From NCBI RefSeq assembly GCF_026248685.1, contig NZ_CP111037.1, positions 1-64,000 on the forward strand: 64,000 bases of DNA, in the 5' to 3' direction. The position numbers were made by a program, and so were the translations under genes. The stretch comes from Haladaptatus caseinilyticus (GTDB taxonomy: Archaea > Halobacteriota > Halobacteria > Halobacteriales > Haladaptataceae). Shown here piece after piece: positions 26,084 to 34,878 of this stretch (positions are counted from its first letter, which is position 1; every line of letters begins with the position of its first letter). The notes under the pieces were generated by a model. The model searched no databases. It was not told where the DNA came from and saw only the letters and a program-made list of their open reading frames with translations.

Positions 26084-27139
26084 ATGCGTGCCGCAATTCT
26101 GAAAGCGTACGGCGAACCGCTCGCTATCGAGGAGGTACCGAAACCTGACCCAGACCCTCACGGCGTGGTCATCCGAACTGAAGCCTGTGGAATCTGTCGA
26201 AGCGACTGGCACGCGTGGCAGGGCCACGGCGAATGGGCCGACGACCAAGTCCCGATCGGGCAGATACTCGGCCACGAACCGGCCGGAACCGTCGTTTCGG
26301 TTGGGAAGCAGGTGCGAGGAATCGAGGACGGTGATCGAATCGCGGTTCCGTTCAATCTCGGGCGAGGGTACTGCGAACACTGCCGAAACGGACACGGCAA
26401 CGTCTGCGAAAACGGACTTTCGCTCGGATTCGAGGCAGCCGTTCCCGGCGCGTTCGCGGAACAGGTGCACGTTCCCTATGCTGATTATAACGCGGTCCAT
26501 CTCCCTGACGACGTTTCCTCGATCGCGATGGCTGGACTCGGCTGTCGGTTTGTGACCGCCTACCACGCGCTCGCTCATCGCGCCGACCTGACGCCCGGCG
26601 ATTGGGTCGCGGTACATGGGTGTGGCGGCGTCGGACTCTCGGCAATTCACGTCGCGGACGCCCTCGGTGCGAACGTCATCGCGGTCGATCTGGACGACGA
26701 CAAACTGGAAGTCGCCCGCGAGCTCGGCGCGGACGAGACGATACGTGCCGAGTCGGAGGATATCTCGACTTCGATTCACACTCGTGTCGGTGGGGCACAC
26801 ATCTCAGTCGACGCGTTGGGAATCGCGGAAACCTGCCGAAACTCCATCGACTGCCTCCGCCAGCGCGGCCAGCACGTTCAACTCGGCCTGACGACCGACG
26901 AGGAGCGGGGTGAAGTTTCGCTTCCGACCGACGCGATGACGATGCGCGAAATTACGTTCCTCGGATCCCGTGGGATGCCGCCGTCGCGATACGGCGAACT
27001 GCTACGAATGCTCGAGCGGGACGTGCTTTCGCCCGGAAAACTGGTGACGAAGACGGTTTCCCTCGACGGGGTCCCCGCCCGACTCGCCGCGATGAGCGAC
27101 TACGGCACGTCTGGAATCGAAGTCGTGGATTTTTCGTGA
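26084..27139 (+). CDS. Zinc-dependent alcohol dehydrogenase (MDR family)
   Basis: About 351 residues from ATG 26084 (MRAAILKAYGEPLAIEE); ATGs at 26060 and 26075 are also in frame. The catalytic zinc ligands are Cys and His in EACGICRSDWHAW and LGHEPAGTV. The structural zinc loop is YCEHCRNGHGNVCENG. The Rossmann fold has VHGCGGVGLSAI near 187 and a D in AVDLDDDK that favours NAD. The alcohol substrate is unknown. It stands alone with a divergent tuf. Confidence 0.92.
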   Translation: MRAAILKAYGEPLAIEEVPKPDPDPHGVVIRTEACGICRSDWHAWQGHGEWADDQVPIGQILGHEPAGTVVSVGKQVRGIEDGDRIAVPFNLGRGYCEHCRNGHGNVCENGLSLGFEAAVPGAFAEQVHVPYADYNAVHLPDDVSSIAMAGLGCRFVTAYHALAHRADLTPGDWVAVHGCGGVGLSAIHVADALGANVIAVDLDDDKLEVARELGADETIRAESEDISTSIHTRVGGAHISVDALGIAETCRNSIDCLRQRGQHVQLGLTTDEERGEVSLPTDAMTMREITFLGSRGMPPSRYGELLRMLERDVLSPGKLVTKTVSLDGVPARLAAMSDYGTSGIEVVDFS

Positions 27140-27329
27140 TGACCCGCGACCTCTTCGTCTAACCGATCATCCGTACAAAACGAGGTGGCTGCGATACCCT
27201 AATTTGTGCTGACGATTGGCTCACGCTCACCGGAACCGGTCCGTACGTGCTGACCGCGGAGCGACCTGGCACTACACGGTCGGAGAACGAGCGTAGAGCG
27301 ATTCGTCGATCGAACTCTCGATCACGGAA

Positions 27330-27605
27330 TCAGACCGGTGCTTCTTCTAGACAGTTCACCTGCTCCCAGTCGCGGGTGTCGTCCAATCGGTAGAGACGCT
27401 GGCGGGCATCCGGGATGTACACCTCTTCCCTGACGGCACCGACTTCGGTCAGGTTTTCCAGCGCGCTCCTGACCGTCCGTGCCGACAATCGTGACCGTTG
27501 GACGATTTCCTTCTGCGTGTGAGCACCACTGTACTCCAACACTTTGAACACGAGCTTCGCACTCGGTGGTAACTCACATAGGCTCGTCAAGGTCTGTTTT
27601 CCCAT
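27330..27605 (-). CDS. Winged-helix HTH protein, 91 residues
   Basis: From ATG 27605: MGKQTLTSLCELPPSAKLVF starts a MarR/TrmB-like winged helix, with recognition helix in RSRLSARTVRSALENLTEVG and a wing in YIPDARQRLYRL. It is a DNA-binding domain only, typical of haloarchaeal mini-regulators. It is divergent from a zinc-ribbon gene, and GGGTGTCACCC at 27668-27678 lies between them as a possible operator. Confidence 0.82.
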   Translation of the reverse strand: MGKQTLTSLCELPPSAKLVFKVLEYSGAHTQKEIVQRSRLSARTVRSALENLTEVGAVREEVYIPDARQRLYRLDDTRDWEQVNCLEEAPV

Positions 27606-27667
27606 GGATCGGAAAATGTGGGCCAACCACTAAACCGCTCGCTAACTCCGAGGTAACCCGGTGTCAT

Positions 27668-27678
27668 GGGTGTCACCC
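27668..27678. promoter_or_regulatory. Short inverted repeat between divergent small genes
   Basis: GGGTG-T-CACCC, a 5-bp inverted repeat, lies 63 bp upstream of the HTH gene and 53 bp upstream of the zinc-ribbon gene. GGTGTCA occurs just to its left as well (27660-27666). It is a candidate binding site for the HTH protein by position only. Confidence 0.3.
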
Positions 27679-27730
27679 GAGTTGGCCAAAAAACGTAGGT
27701 TCTTTGATTACGGACTATGAAGGTAGGAGT

Positions 27731-27928
27731 ATGCAGCCTGAACTTGCAAGTCGGGAGCGCGCAACTGACATCGACCGACTGTTCTGCCGCGAATGTGGGG
27801 AGCGATTCGATGCGGACACGGCGACCGACGATGGCTGGCGGTATCGATGCCCGAACGAAGACTGTGATGGGTCAGGGATTCGTGAAGACCTCTATCCGGT
27901 AGAGGACGTACTACCGTCCCATCGATAG
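27731..27928 (+). CDS. Small zinc-ribbon protein, 65 residues
   Basis: ATG 27731 is preceded by GGTAGGAGT. Two cysteine pairs, FCRECGERFDAD and YRCPNEDCDG, form a rubredoxin-like zinc ribbon. It ends DLYPVEDVLPSHR. It is a typical haloarchaeal miniprotein of unknown role, divergent from the HTH gene. Confidence 0.75.
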   Translation: MQPELASRERATDIDRLFCRECGERFDADTATDDGWRYRCPNEDCDGSGIREDLYPVEDVLPSHR

Positions 27929-28045
27929 GACCAGCGGTCCGATCCCATTTTGGCTCCCGTGTTATCTTTCGACTGAATCCGGTTTTTCTCCACCGAACAG
28001 ATGGAAACCCTTTAAGTCGCCACACTGCACGAAGACGAACATTAG

Positions 28046-28486
28046 ATGCGGTCCGACGGACTCATCATTCAACTCCTCGCGACGCTCCTGCTCGTTTCTG
28101 GTCTCGTTCTGACTGGCCACGCGCTCCTCCAGCCGCAGCAAAGCTCCACGACGTACACGCTCACCACGGAACAGGTGAACGAAAACGAACCGGGTGTACG
28201 CTCCTCGTCGGTGGCGTACGGCGATCTCTCCGGCGAGGCACGACTCGCCTTCGGGCGCGCGAAACTACAGGGGTCGTACGAGATGGACGACGAGCCACCT
28301 GACAAAATCCGGAACTCGTTCGTCGTCGCCAACGAAAAGGTCTTCAGAATCGACGTCACGGAGACCGAACATATAACCGAGCGAATGGCGACCCTGTTCG
28401 GCGGAACGACGACCGCGCTCATCGGGGCGTTCGTCTTCGTTTCGTGGCTGGACGTGGTCAGTGGCTTTCGTTCTGGGTCGAATTGA
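28046..28486 (+). CDS. Conserved two-TM membrane protein, hypothetical
   Basis: 146 residues. TM1 near 6-28 (IIQLLATLLLVSGLVLTGHA), an external domain of about 75 residues with EARLAFGRAKLQGSYEMDDE, and TM2 near 115-135 (GGTTTALIGAFVFVSWLDVV). The family is not recognised. It converges with the GCS2 gene with a 5-bp gap. Confidence 0.78.
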   Translation: MRSDGLIIQLLATLLLVSGLVLTGHALLQPQQSSTTYTLTTEQVNENEPGVRSSSVAYGDLSGEARLAFGRAKLQGSYEMDDEPPDKIRNSFVVANEKVFRIDVTETEHITERMATLFGGTTTALIGAFVFVSWLDVVSGFRSGSN

Positions 28487-28491
28487 GGTCT

Positions 28492-29640
28492 CTACACGCT
28501 CGTCAAATCATCTATATCTTCCTTCAGCAGGTCGGCGTATTCGAGCCTGATTCGACGTGCTTCCCCGTCCGGCAGCGTCCATCCGTGTTCGATGCGCTCC
28601 GATATCGGGTGGTAACGCGTCACGTCGAAACCCATCGTCGTCAGATAGTCCTGCACGCGCAGCGATCCGACTCCTTCGTTGATCGCCTCCTCGCTGAGTT
28701 CGTGCAGCTCGGAAAACGGTGGAATGCCGATTTCGTTCGTTCGGACGCCGGCCTCCCCGACGACGACTTCTTTGTACTCCGTCTGTTCCATCAGGTTCGC
28801 CACTTCACCGACGAGGCGGAGAATCTGACTCGGAAGTGCGGTGTCCGGAGCGCGCCACTCCACTGTCGGCGACTGCTGGCGCAGTCGAACAGGTGTTAAC
28901 ACGGCATTTTCACGGTCGAAGTACTGACTGAACGTCTCCGTGTCGATACCTCGTTCCCGTGCGAGCAGTTGCAGGACGTGATATCCCTCATCGATGCGCT
29001 CTTCCCACTGGGCTTCGCTTTCGACGTATTCCCAGAGGTCACGGTAGCGAGCGAACGTCTCGTGCGATTCGTAGCGATATACCGCCGCACGTGATGAGCA
29101 CGCCATCCGATTGCCGTCGTAGTACGGCGAGGAGCAGACGAGTGCGAGTGCGGGGTCGAGTGCGGTAAGCAGGTTCACCTGTCGAACCACGTTTCCCTTG
29201 TCGAAGTGGACGTGTGTCCCCGCACAGTTCTTCGCGTATTCCATGTCTTCGCCGTACATCTCCTCCAACAGTCGCCCGCGCTCGGTCGTAATATCGAGCG
29301 ACTCCGAGGCGAGTGGCGTCCCGAGCGGAACGAGAGACAGTCCGCGTTCTTCGCCCGTGTCACGGACGCGTCGGAGAATCAACCCGAGCTCCCGTCGCAG
29401 CTCCTCCGTGCTCGAAACGGGCGGCGTTTGTACCTCTAACAGCGGTATGACGAACTCCGGGACGACGTACTCGCTTACATCGAACAGATCGTTCAAGGCG
29501 TCGTCCGTTTCGGTCACTAACTCGCCCGATTCATCGATTACCCAGTATTCTGCTTCGATTCCGATTTTCATTTCCATCCCCCAGCCGGTGACCGATGCGG
29601 TTCGTCGCCGTGTCGATTCGGTGCTCCATTGCTCCGCCAT
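28492..29640 (-). CDS. Glutamate-cysteine ligase-like (GCS2 family) enzyme
   Basis: About 382 residues from ATG 29640; the conserved core begins MEMKIGIEAEYWVID, so a start at about 29577 is possible. The GCS2 signature includes IGIEAEYWVID, the ATP/metal-binding NCAGTHVHFDKGN near residue 150 and EWRAPDTALPS near 280. This family makes gamma-glutamylcysteine (the haloarchaeal thiol) or acts as a weak carboxylate-amine ligase. EAEYWVID differs from the usual haloarchaeal GshA start (VEEEF-VVD), so it may be a paralogue. It lies downstream of the SLC13 permease on the same strand. Confidence 0.78.
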   Translation of the reverse strand: MAEQWSTESTRRRTASVTGWGMEMKIGIEAEYWVIDESGELVTETDDALNDLFDVSEYVVPEFVIPLLEVQTPPVSSTEELRRELGLILRRVRDTGEERGLSLVPLGTPLASESLDITTERGRLLEEMYGEDMEYAKNCAGTHVHFDKGNVVRQVNLLTALDPALALVCSSPYYDGNRMACSSRAAVYRYESHETFARYRDLWEYVESEAQWEERIDEGYHVLQLLARERGIDTETFSQYFDRENAVLTPVRLRQQSPTVEWRAPDTALPSQILRLVGEVANLMEQTEYKEVVVGEAGVRTNEIGIPPFSELHELSEEAINEGVGSLRVQDYLTTMGFDVTRYHPISERIEHGWTLPDGEARRIRLEYADLLKEDIDDLTSV

Positions 29641-29795
29641 CGCGACAATTCGACTCTGCAACAGAAATCGTACGCCACTGAACGATGCGTCACCGAGCGA
29701 TACAGGAACTACGCGACCGGAGGGCTAATAACTTACGCGAATTATTTCATCCAAAATTTGGTTGCATAGTCGGCGTCGAAATCGGGTATTCACGG

Positions 29796-31628
29796 CTATA
29801 GCGGCCAAAACATGGCGATCCCGACAACCGTCACGGCCGACAAGAGTAGTTGGAGCGGTGCCCCGATGCGGAAGTAGTCGGTGAACTTGTACCCCCCCGG
29901 CCCATAGACGAAGAGGTTCGTCTGGTAACCGACCGGTCCGAGAAACGACGTCGAGGCGGCGAAGGTCACCGCGAGGACGAACGCGAAGGGGTTCGCGTCG
30001 ATACGGAGCGCCGCCTCGATTGCGACGGGAATCATGAGGACGACGCTGGCGTTGTTGCTGATAACTTCGGTGATGAGACCGGTGGCGATGTAGAACACCC
30101 AGAGGACGGCGATAACTGGGAGAAAGTCCGCGCTGGCGGCAACGAGACCACCGAGTAGTTCGGCTCCACCTGACGCTTCGAGCGCGATACCGAGTGGAAT
30201 GACGCCTGCCAGGAGGAAGATCACGTTCCATTCGACCGAGTCGTACAGCTCGTGGGCTTTGAGTACGCCGGTTGCGACCATCGCCACGACGCCCGCGAGA
30301 GCGGTAACGAGAATCGGAAAAATGCCGAGAGCGGCGAGTAGAACGACCCCAGCGATGATAGCGAGTGCGGCTGGAATCTTGTCGGTTCGGTAGTCCGGGT
30401 CAGCGACTTCGTGTGCGACGATGAAGTCCCGATTCGCGGCAAGGCGGTCGATACTGCCCGCGGACGCCTGCATGAGGAGGGTGTCGCCGACTCGAATCGT
30501 CACGTGGTCGAGTCGCTCGCGAATGAGTTCTCCCCGGCTTCGAAACGCGAGGACGGTCGCGTTGAATCGTTCGCGGAACGTCGAACTCGAAAGTGTCTCG
30601 CCGACGAGTTCGGAATTGGAAGGGATGACGACTTCGACCAGCGTCTGGTTTTCGCCGGGGTCGATGGATTCGTCCGTCGGCGTTCCGACCAGGGTTAGGT
30701 CGTCCAACGTCACGAGCGAACGGAGCGTCGAACGATCGGTTCGGACTTTGAGTACGTCGCCCGACCGAACCGTTTTCTGGCCGATGGGTTCGATGAACGT
30801 CTCGTCATCGCGGACGATTTGGATGATATCGACGTCGAAGATTGCCGTGTCGATGGCCTCCTTGACGGTCTTCCCGACGAGCGGCGACCCCTCGTTTACT
30901 TCCACTTCTGTCAGGTAATTTTCTATCTCGTACTCCTCGATGTAGTCCTCTTCGGGGGGGACACGCGACGGGAGGAGGTGATGACCGACGAACAGCAGGT
31001 AGAGACTTCCAGTGACGAGGACGATGACTCCGAGTTTTGTGAACTCGAACATCGAGAAGGCGTGGAGTCTCGGGTCGGCAGTCGTTTCCGCCAGTCGACC
31101 CGCTACGTTGCTCGCGAGGATGTTGGTCGAAGTGCCGATGAGCGTCAGCATTCCGCCCAGCATCGAGGCATACGAGAGTGGAATCAGCAGTTTCGAAGGC
31201 GAGGTGTCCCCCTCGTGGGCGAGATCCGTGATGACCGGAACCAAAATCGCAACGACCGGCGTATTGTTGACGAACCCGGAGGCCGGTCCCGAGACGCCAA
31301 TCGTTGCGATTAGTTGCTTTCTGAGGTCGTTGCCGGCGAAACTCGCCAATCGGTTTCCGAGCAGTTGGACGACCCCGGTTTGACTCACACCCGAACTGAG
31401 GATGAGCATCGCCAGAACGGTGATGGTTGCCTCGTTGGAAAACCCCGAAATCCCTGTCGTCGGGTCGATGCCGGTCCATGGTTCGAGGACAATTAGTGTC
31501 ACCATCACCAAAATTGCGGTGACATCGACAGGAAGGAGTTCGGTTGCGAAGAGAACAAGCGCGAGGAAGACGATAGCAAACACTACCAGCATGTCAGCCG
31601 TCACACCAGCACCCCCAACCTGCAACAT
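29796..31628 (-). CDS. SLC13-family anion permease with two TrkA-C domains
   Basis: A 610-residue permease. About five N-terminal membrane helices (from MLVVFAIVFLALVLFATELL) precede two RCK-C/TrkA-C regulatory domains near 220-300 and 310-390 (VEVNEGSPLVGKTVKEAIDT; VVIPSNSELVGETLSSSTFRE). Helices resume to the end. SLC13 signatures are GFVNNTPVVAILVP and ITEVISNNASVVLMIP. It is likely a sodium-coupled sulfate or dicarboxylate importer; the substrate cannot be read. The true start may be GTG 31604 or ATG 31592. The downstream GCS2 gene hints at sulfur/thiol metabolism. Confidence 0.88.
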   Translation of the reverse strand: MLQVGGAGVTADMLVVFAIVFLALVLFATELLPVDVTAILVMVTLIVLEPWTGIDPTTGISGFSNEATITVLAMLILSSGVSQTGVVQLLGNRLASFAGNDLRKQLIATIGVSGPASGFVNNTPVVAILVPVITDLAHEGDTSPSKLLIPLSYASMLGGMLTLIGTSTNILASNVAGRLAETTADPRLHAFSMFEFTKLGVIVLVTGSLYLLFVGHHLLPSRVPPEEDYIEEYEIENYLTEVEVNEGSPLVGKTVKEAIDTAIFDVDIIQIVRDDETFIEPIGQKTVRSGDVLKVRTDRSTLRSLVTLDDLTLVGTPTDESIDPGENQTLVEVVIPSNSELVGETLSSSTFRERFNATVLAFRSRGELIRERLDHVTIRVGDTLLMQASAGSIDRLAANRDFIVAHEVADPDYRTDKIPAALAIIAGVVLLAALGIFPILVTALAGVVAMVATGVLKAHELYDSVEWNVIFLLAGVIPLGIALEASGGAELLGGLVAASADFLPVIAVLWVFYIATGLITEVISNNASVVLMIPVAIEAALRIDANPFAFVLAVTFAASTSFLGPVGYQTNLFVYGPGGYKFTDYFRIGAPLQLLLSAVTVVGIAMFWPL

Positions 31629-31746
31629 GCATTGCTCTACGAAGGTTCCACAGATAAAGGTTCCTCATAACTTATAAAAATTCTCGAGGGATGTTTTTTG
31701 GATGTTTTTTAGGGTGTTATATGAATTGTGTACGTCGAACTCGACA

Positions 31747-34083
31747 TCATTTCGACAGCCGCTCTAGCGTCTCGATTTCGTCCATCGAGAGACCGTAGGC
31801 GCGATACACCAATCTGTCGATGGCGGATTCCGTCCGAGCGATCCGCTCTTCTAACTCCTCCGCCCGTCGGTTCGTCTCGATAAATTCGCAAGCGTCGTCG
31901 GGTTCGGGAAGGCAAATCGATTCGAGTCGGTCGGCAGGAGAGATCGTTTTCGTCGCCCGTCCGGTAAACGTCTCGTGGTTTACTGCACGTGGGATGAACC
32001 ATCGGAGTAAATCCCGCCACTCCCCGTCACCATCGAACGAACGTACTGGAATCGGTTCCGTTTCGGTGAACCCCCAGGAATCGGTTTCCGACCCGTCCCC
32101 AGGCCGATACCGTGCCGTCGCGCGAACCACGAGTTCCCCTTCGTCGCCGTTTTCGACCATCGACACGGTTCCGAGACGAAGTCCGTCCCGCGTTTCGGTC
32201 GTTTCGGTCAGTACCGACTCCGGATGGGTGATCCGAGTCACGTCCTCGAGTTGTGGGCCGTTACCGGCCGGCAGTTGAATCTCGATACCCTCCCGTTTCC
32301 GCCGCAGTTCTTGCATGCGGTCCGCGAGCACAGCCAGCGCATCGGATTCGTTGCGTCCATCCGGAATCGGCAGTCGGGTCGCAAACATCGGTTTGAATCG
32401 AAGGTAGCCGCCACTGACGTGGGTTCCACCGTACACCTGTTGAAACCAGCAGGTCGCGGCGGTCGAGTTGATAACCGTGAGGAGGTACCGAAGCGGGAGG
32501 TCGGAACTCGAACGAACGCTGTAGAGCGTGTTCAGGGCGTAATATCCCTCGTCATCGTAGACTGCGACGGGGCGTTCGCTGATGTCCCGCAGGAGTAGCT
32601 TTTCGTCCTCGAACACGCTCCGGTCGCGCAGACTTCCGTACTCGCCGTCGCCGATGAGCGACGGATCGAACCGAATCCACGTTCCGTCCCAATCGAGCCT
32701 GTACCGTTCGACGTTACCACCACTGACGAGTCGTTCGCAGTTCGGACCCCGGTCGTCAACGATGAGTTTGTCCCGTACGTTTCCGGTATGGATCCCCTCG
32801 GTCTGAGTGACGTGCGAACGCAATTCGTCGTTTTCACGCCGGAGTCGCTCCGCAATCGGCACGAACGCCGGGTCGATCCCGACCGGAATCACGCGGTCGC
32901 CGAGTTCGTCCACGAACGACCGCGAGAGACGGGTTTCATCCGCTTTGTCGCTCCCCTCACCGAGTTCTGCGAGGGTCTCTGCTTGTCGAACCCGTATGGT
33001 TTCGGTCGGTCCAGTTTGCGACTCGATGGTGACGACGAGTGGGTAGACGCTGGCGTCCGCGAACACCGACACTGCCGATACGTCGAGCAGTTCCTCCAAT
33101 CGATGGTGGTCGAGGAGATGGTCACGGAGCGTCCGCCCGTATCGCGCCGTCGTCCACTTGTTCGGAACGATGCAGGAAATCCGACCGCCGAGTTCGGTCA
33201 TGCGCTCTACGAACGGGACGTAGAGATCGAACGCACCGGTTACGGTTTCGTATTGGGATTTGAGGCTCTCTTTCGTCCCTGCTGGAATGTGCCGGTTCCT
33301 GATATACGGGGGATTGCCAACCACCGCGTCGAACCGTCCGGTACCGGGCCAGTTCGTGTCGTTGACGAGTGAATCACCGACTCGAAGGTTGTCGTCGGGC
33401 CACACGCCCGTTTCGAGCCACACTGCCGACCGGGCGAGTTCGACCGCAAGGGGGTCGATATCGACGCCGAACACGCAGTTTTCAGCGACGTTTTGCCGTG
33501 CCGTCTCGGTATCTTCGTTGCGCAGTTTTGCCAGTCGGTCGATGGCACAGGTTAGAAAATGGCCGCTTCCCATCGCTGGGTCGAGCACCGTCGCGTTCGG
33601 ATTCCTCGCGAGTGCTCGTGAGACGGCGTACTCCACCACGCGTTCTGGCGTGTAGTATGCGCCAACCGACGCTCGTTGTGTCGCGTCTTCCGAAAGTCGA
33701 ACTTCACCGTCGGTGACGGTCGGTTCGCAGTCGAGCAATCGTTCGTAGATATCTCCGAGATGACGTGTCGATAGCCGGTCGTACTCGAATTCATCGAGCG
33801 CGGTTTCGAGTCGCATCGCCGTTTGCGGCGACAGCGACTCGAACAGTTTCCTCCGTTCTCGCAGCGCCCCTCCGTTGGCGAACGGTGGTTCGTCACGTCC
33901 TCGACTCGCCGAAAAACGGGCGACGAGTCCGTGAAACACGCCAACGAGAGCGGCGTCGAACGCTCGTTGTGCGTTGATCTCTCTCCCGTCGAACAAGCCG
34001 TCGGTGACCAGTTGGAGACCGTTCCGAACTGTTTTGTCGAGTCGCTCCGCAGGTGGTTCGTCCGCTCCGCGGAGTTCATCCAT
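31747..34083 (-). CDS. Eco57I-type N6-adenine DNA methyltransferase, no nuclease domain
   Basis: A 778-residue protein. Residues 1-135 are helical. YYTPERVVEYAV (143-154) leads into SAM motif I DPAMGSG (168-174), and the catalytic motif IV is NPPY (257-260). A TaqI-like specificity region follows (about 380-600), then a variable C-terminus with a coiled-coil end (RAEELEERIARTESAIDRL). Full type IIG enzymes are near 1000 residues with an N-terminal PD-ExK nuclease; none is visible here. No restriction partner lies next to it, so it is an orphan methyltransferase or the modifying part of a defence system. It follows an HTH/membrane pair by 33 bp. Confidence 0.85.
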   Translation of the reverse strand: MDELRGADEPPAERLDKTVRNGLQLVTDGLFDGREINAQRAFDAALVGVFHGLVARFSASRGRDEPPFANGGALRERRKLFESLSPQTAMRLETALDEFEYDRLSTRHLGDIYERLLDCEPTVTDGEVRLSEDATQRASVGAYYTPERVVEYAVSRALARNPNATVLDPAMGSGHFLTCAIDRLAKLRNEDTETARQNVAENCVFGVDIDPLAVELARSAVWLETGVWPDDNLRVGDSLVNDTNWPGTGRFDAVVGNPPYIRNRHIPAGTKESLKSQYETVTGAFDLYVPFVERMTELGGRISCIVPNKWTTARYGRTLRDHLLDHHRLEELLDVSAVSVFADASVYPLVVTIESQTGPTETIRVRQAETLAELGEGSDKADETRLSRSFVDELGDRVIPVGIDPAFVPIAERLRRENDELRSHVTQTEGIHTGNVRDKLIVDDRGPNCERLVSGGNVERYRLDWDGTWIRFDPSLIGDGEYGSLRDRSVFEDEKLLLRDISERPVAVYDDEGYYALNTLYSVRSSSDLPLRYLLTVINSTAATCWFQQVYGGTHVSGGYLRFKPMFATRLPIPDGRNESDALAVLADRMQELRRKREGIEIQLPAGNGPQLEDVTRITHPESVLTETTETRDGLRLGTVSMVENGDEGELVVRATARYRPGDGSETDSWGFTETEPIPVRSFDGDGEWRDLLRWFIPRAVNHETFTGRATKTISPADRLESICLPEPDDACEFIETNRRAEELEERIARTESAIDRLVYRAYGLSMDEIETLERLSK

Positions 34084-34116
34084 CGATTACAACTCACTCT
34101 GAAGCGGGATAAGCCT

Positions 34117-34389
34117 TCACTCGGCGTAGAGTGAGTACGCGATTGCCGCGAAGCCGATAGCAGTCAACGCGCTTTCGATGACGAGCACGAGTTCGCGGTC
34201 GGTTTGGAACGCTTGGTCCGCGATACCCGCGAGGAACGCACCGAGGGTGACGATACCGAACCCGATCGCTAACGAACGAAGTGCTTTCGAGCCGGTACGT
34301 CGATACGCTTTGAGCGCGAAATACGTTATTATTCCACCGAGAGCGAGCGTGAGCGTTTTGAGGGCGATGACGATGGGTGCAACGTTCAT
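34117..34389 (-). CDS. Small three-TM membrane protein (haloarchaeal DUF7521-like)
   Basis: 90 residues from ATG 34389 (MNVAPIVIALKTLTLALGG). Three hydrophobic segments lie near 5-25, 38-58 and 68-88. It overlaps the upstream HTH gene by ATGA, so the two are coupled. Such pairs of a small membrane protein with an ArsR-like HTH recur in haloarchaea. The role is unknown, possibly sensing for the regulator. Confidence 0.78.
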   Translation of the reverse strand: MNVAPIVIALKTLTLALGGIITYFALKAYRRTGSKALRSLAIGFGIVTLGAFLAGIADQAFQTDRELVLVIESALTAIGFAAIAYSLYAE

Positions 34390-34757
34390 GTTTCTTTTCG
34401 TACCTCCGACCACAGTCGTTCGAGGCGTTCGTCGGTCGTTTCCGGCGGACGCTCTATCGACACGTCGAAGTCCCGGTCGTCCGTAAGCGAGATGTTTACC
34501 GATTCGACCGCGAGTTGGTATCTGGACGTATGATGCCCGTCTTCGCGAATTTCAGTCAACTCCGTGACGAGTGATGCGTCACTCAGCATATCGAGCTTTC
34601 GGTAGAGCGTCGAGAGCGGGATATCCGTTTCGTCGGCGAGTTCGCGCGCCGTCTGCGGGTCGTTTAGCTCCATGATTATTCGTCGGCAGGCGGGGTCGTC
34701 TAGAGCGTCGAGTATTTCCTGTAACTCGGGCGCGTCATCTGCCAAGTCCCGCACCAT
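34386..34757 (-). CDS. ArsR-like winged-helix regulator
   Basis: 123 residues. ILDALDDPACRRIIMELNDP begins the ArsR-like winged helix, the recognition helix is in TDIPLSTLYRKLDMLSDASL, and the wing is in REDGHHTSRYQL. There are no metal-binding cysteine pairs, so it is not a classic metal sensor. It is translationally coupled to the small membrane protein. It lies 121 bp downstream of copA, and its own promoter could fit there. Confidence 0.85.
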   Translation of the reverse strand: MVRDLADDAPELQEILDALDDPACRRIIMELNDPQTARELADETDIPLSTLYRKLDMLSDASLVTELTEIREDGHHTSRYQLAVESVNISLTDDRDFDVSIERPPETTDERLERLWSEVRKET

Positions 34758-34878
34758 TCGGTTTGGATTTCTGTGGCTCGATACATAATTGGTTCGACTA
34801 CTGCGACCGTTTTCATCGGCCGAGAATCATCGAAAATCGGGTGACGATGTGGCGAGATACCTCCGTCGTTCTCGCTGT

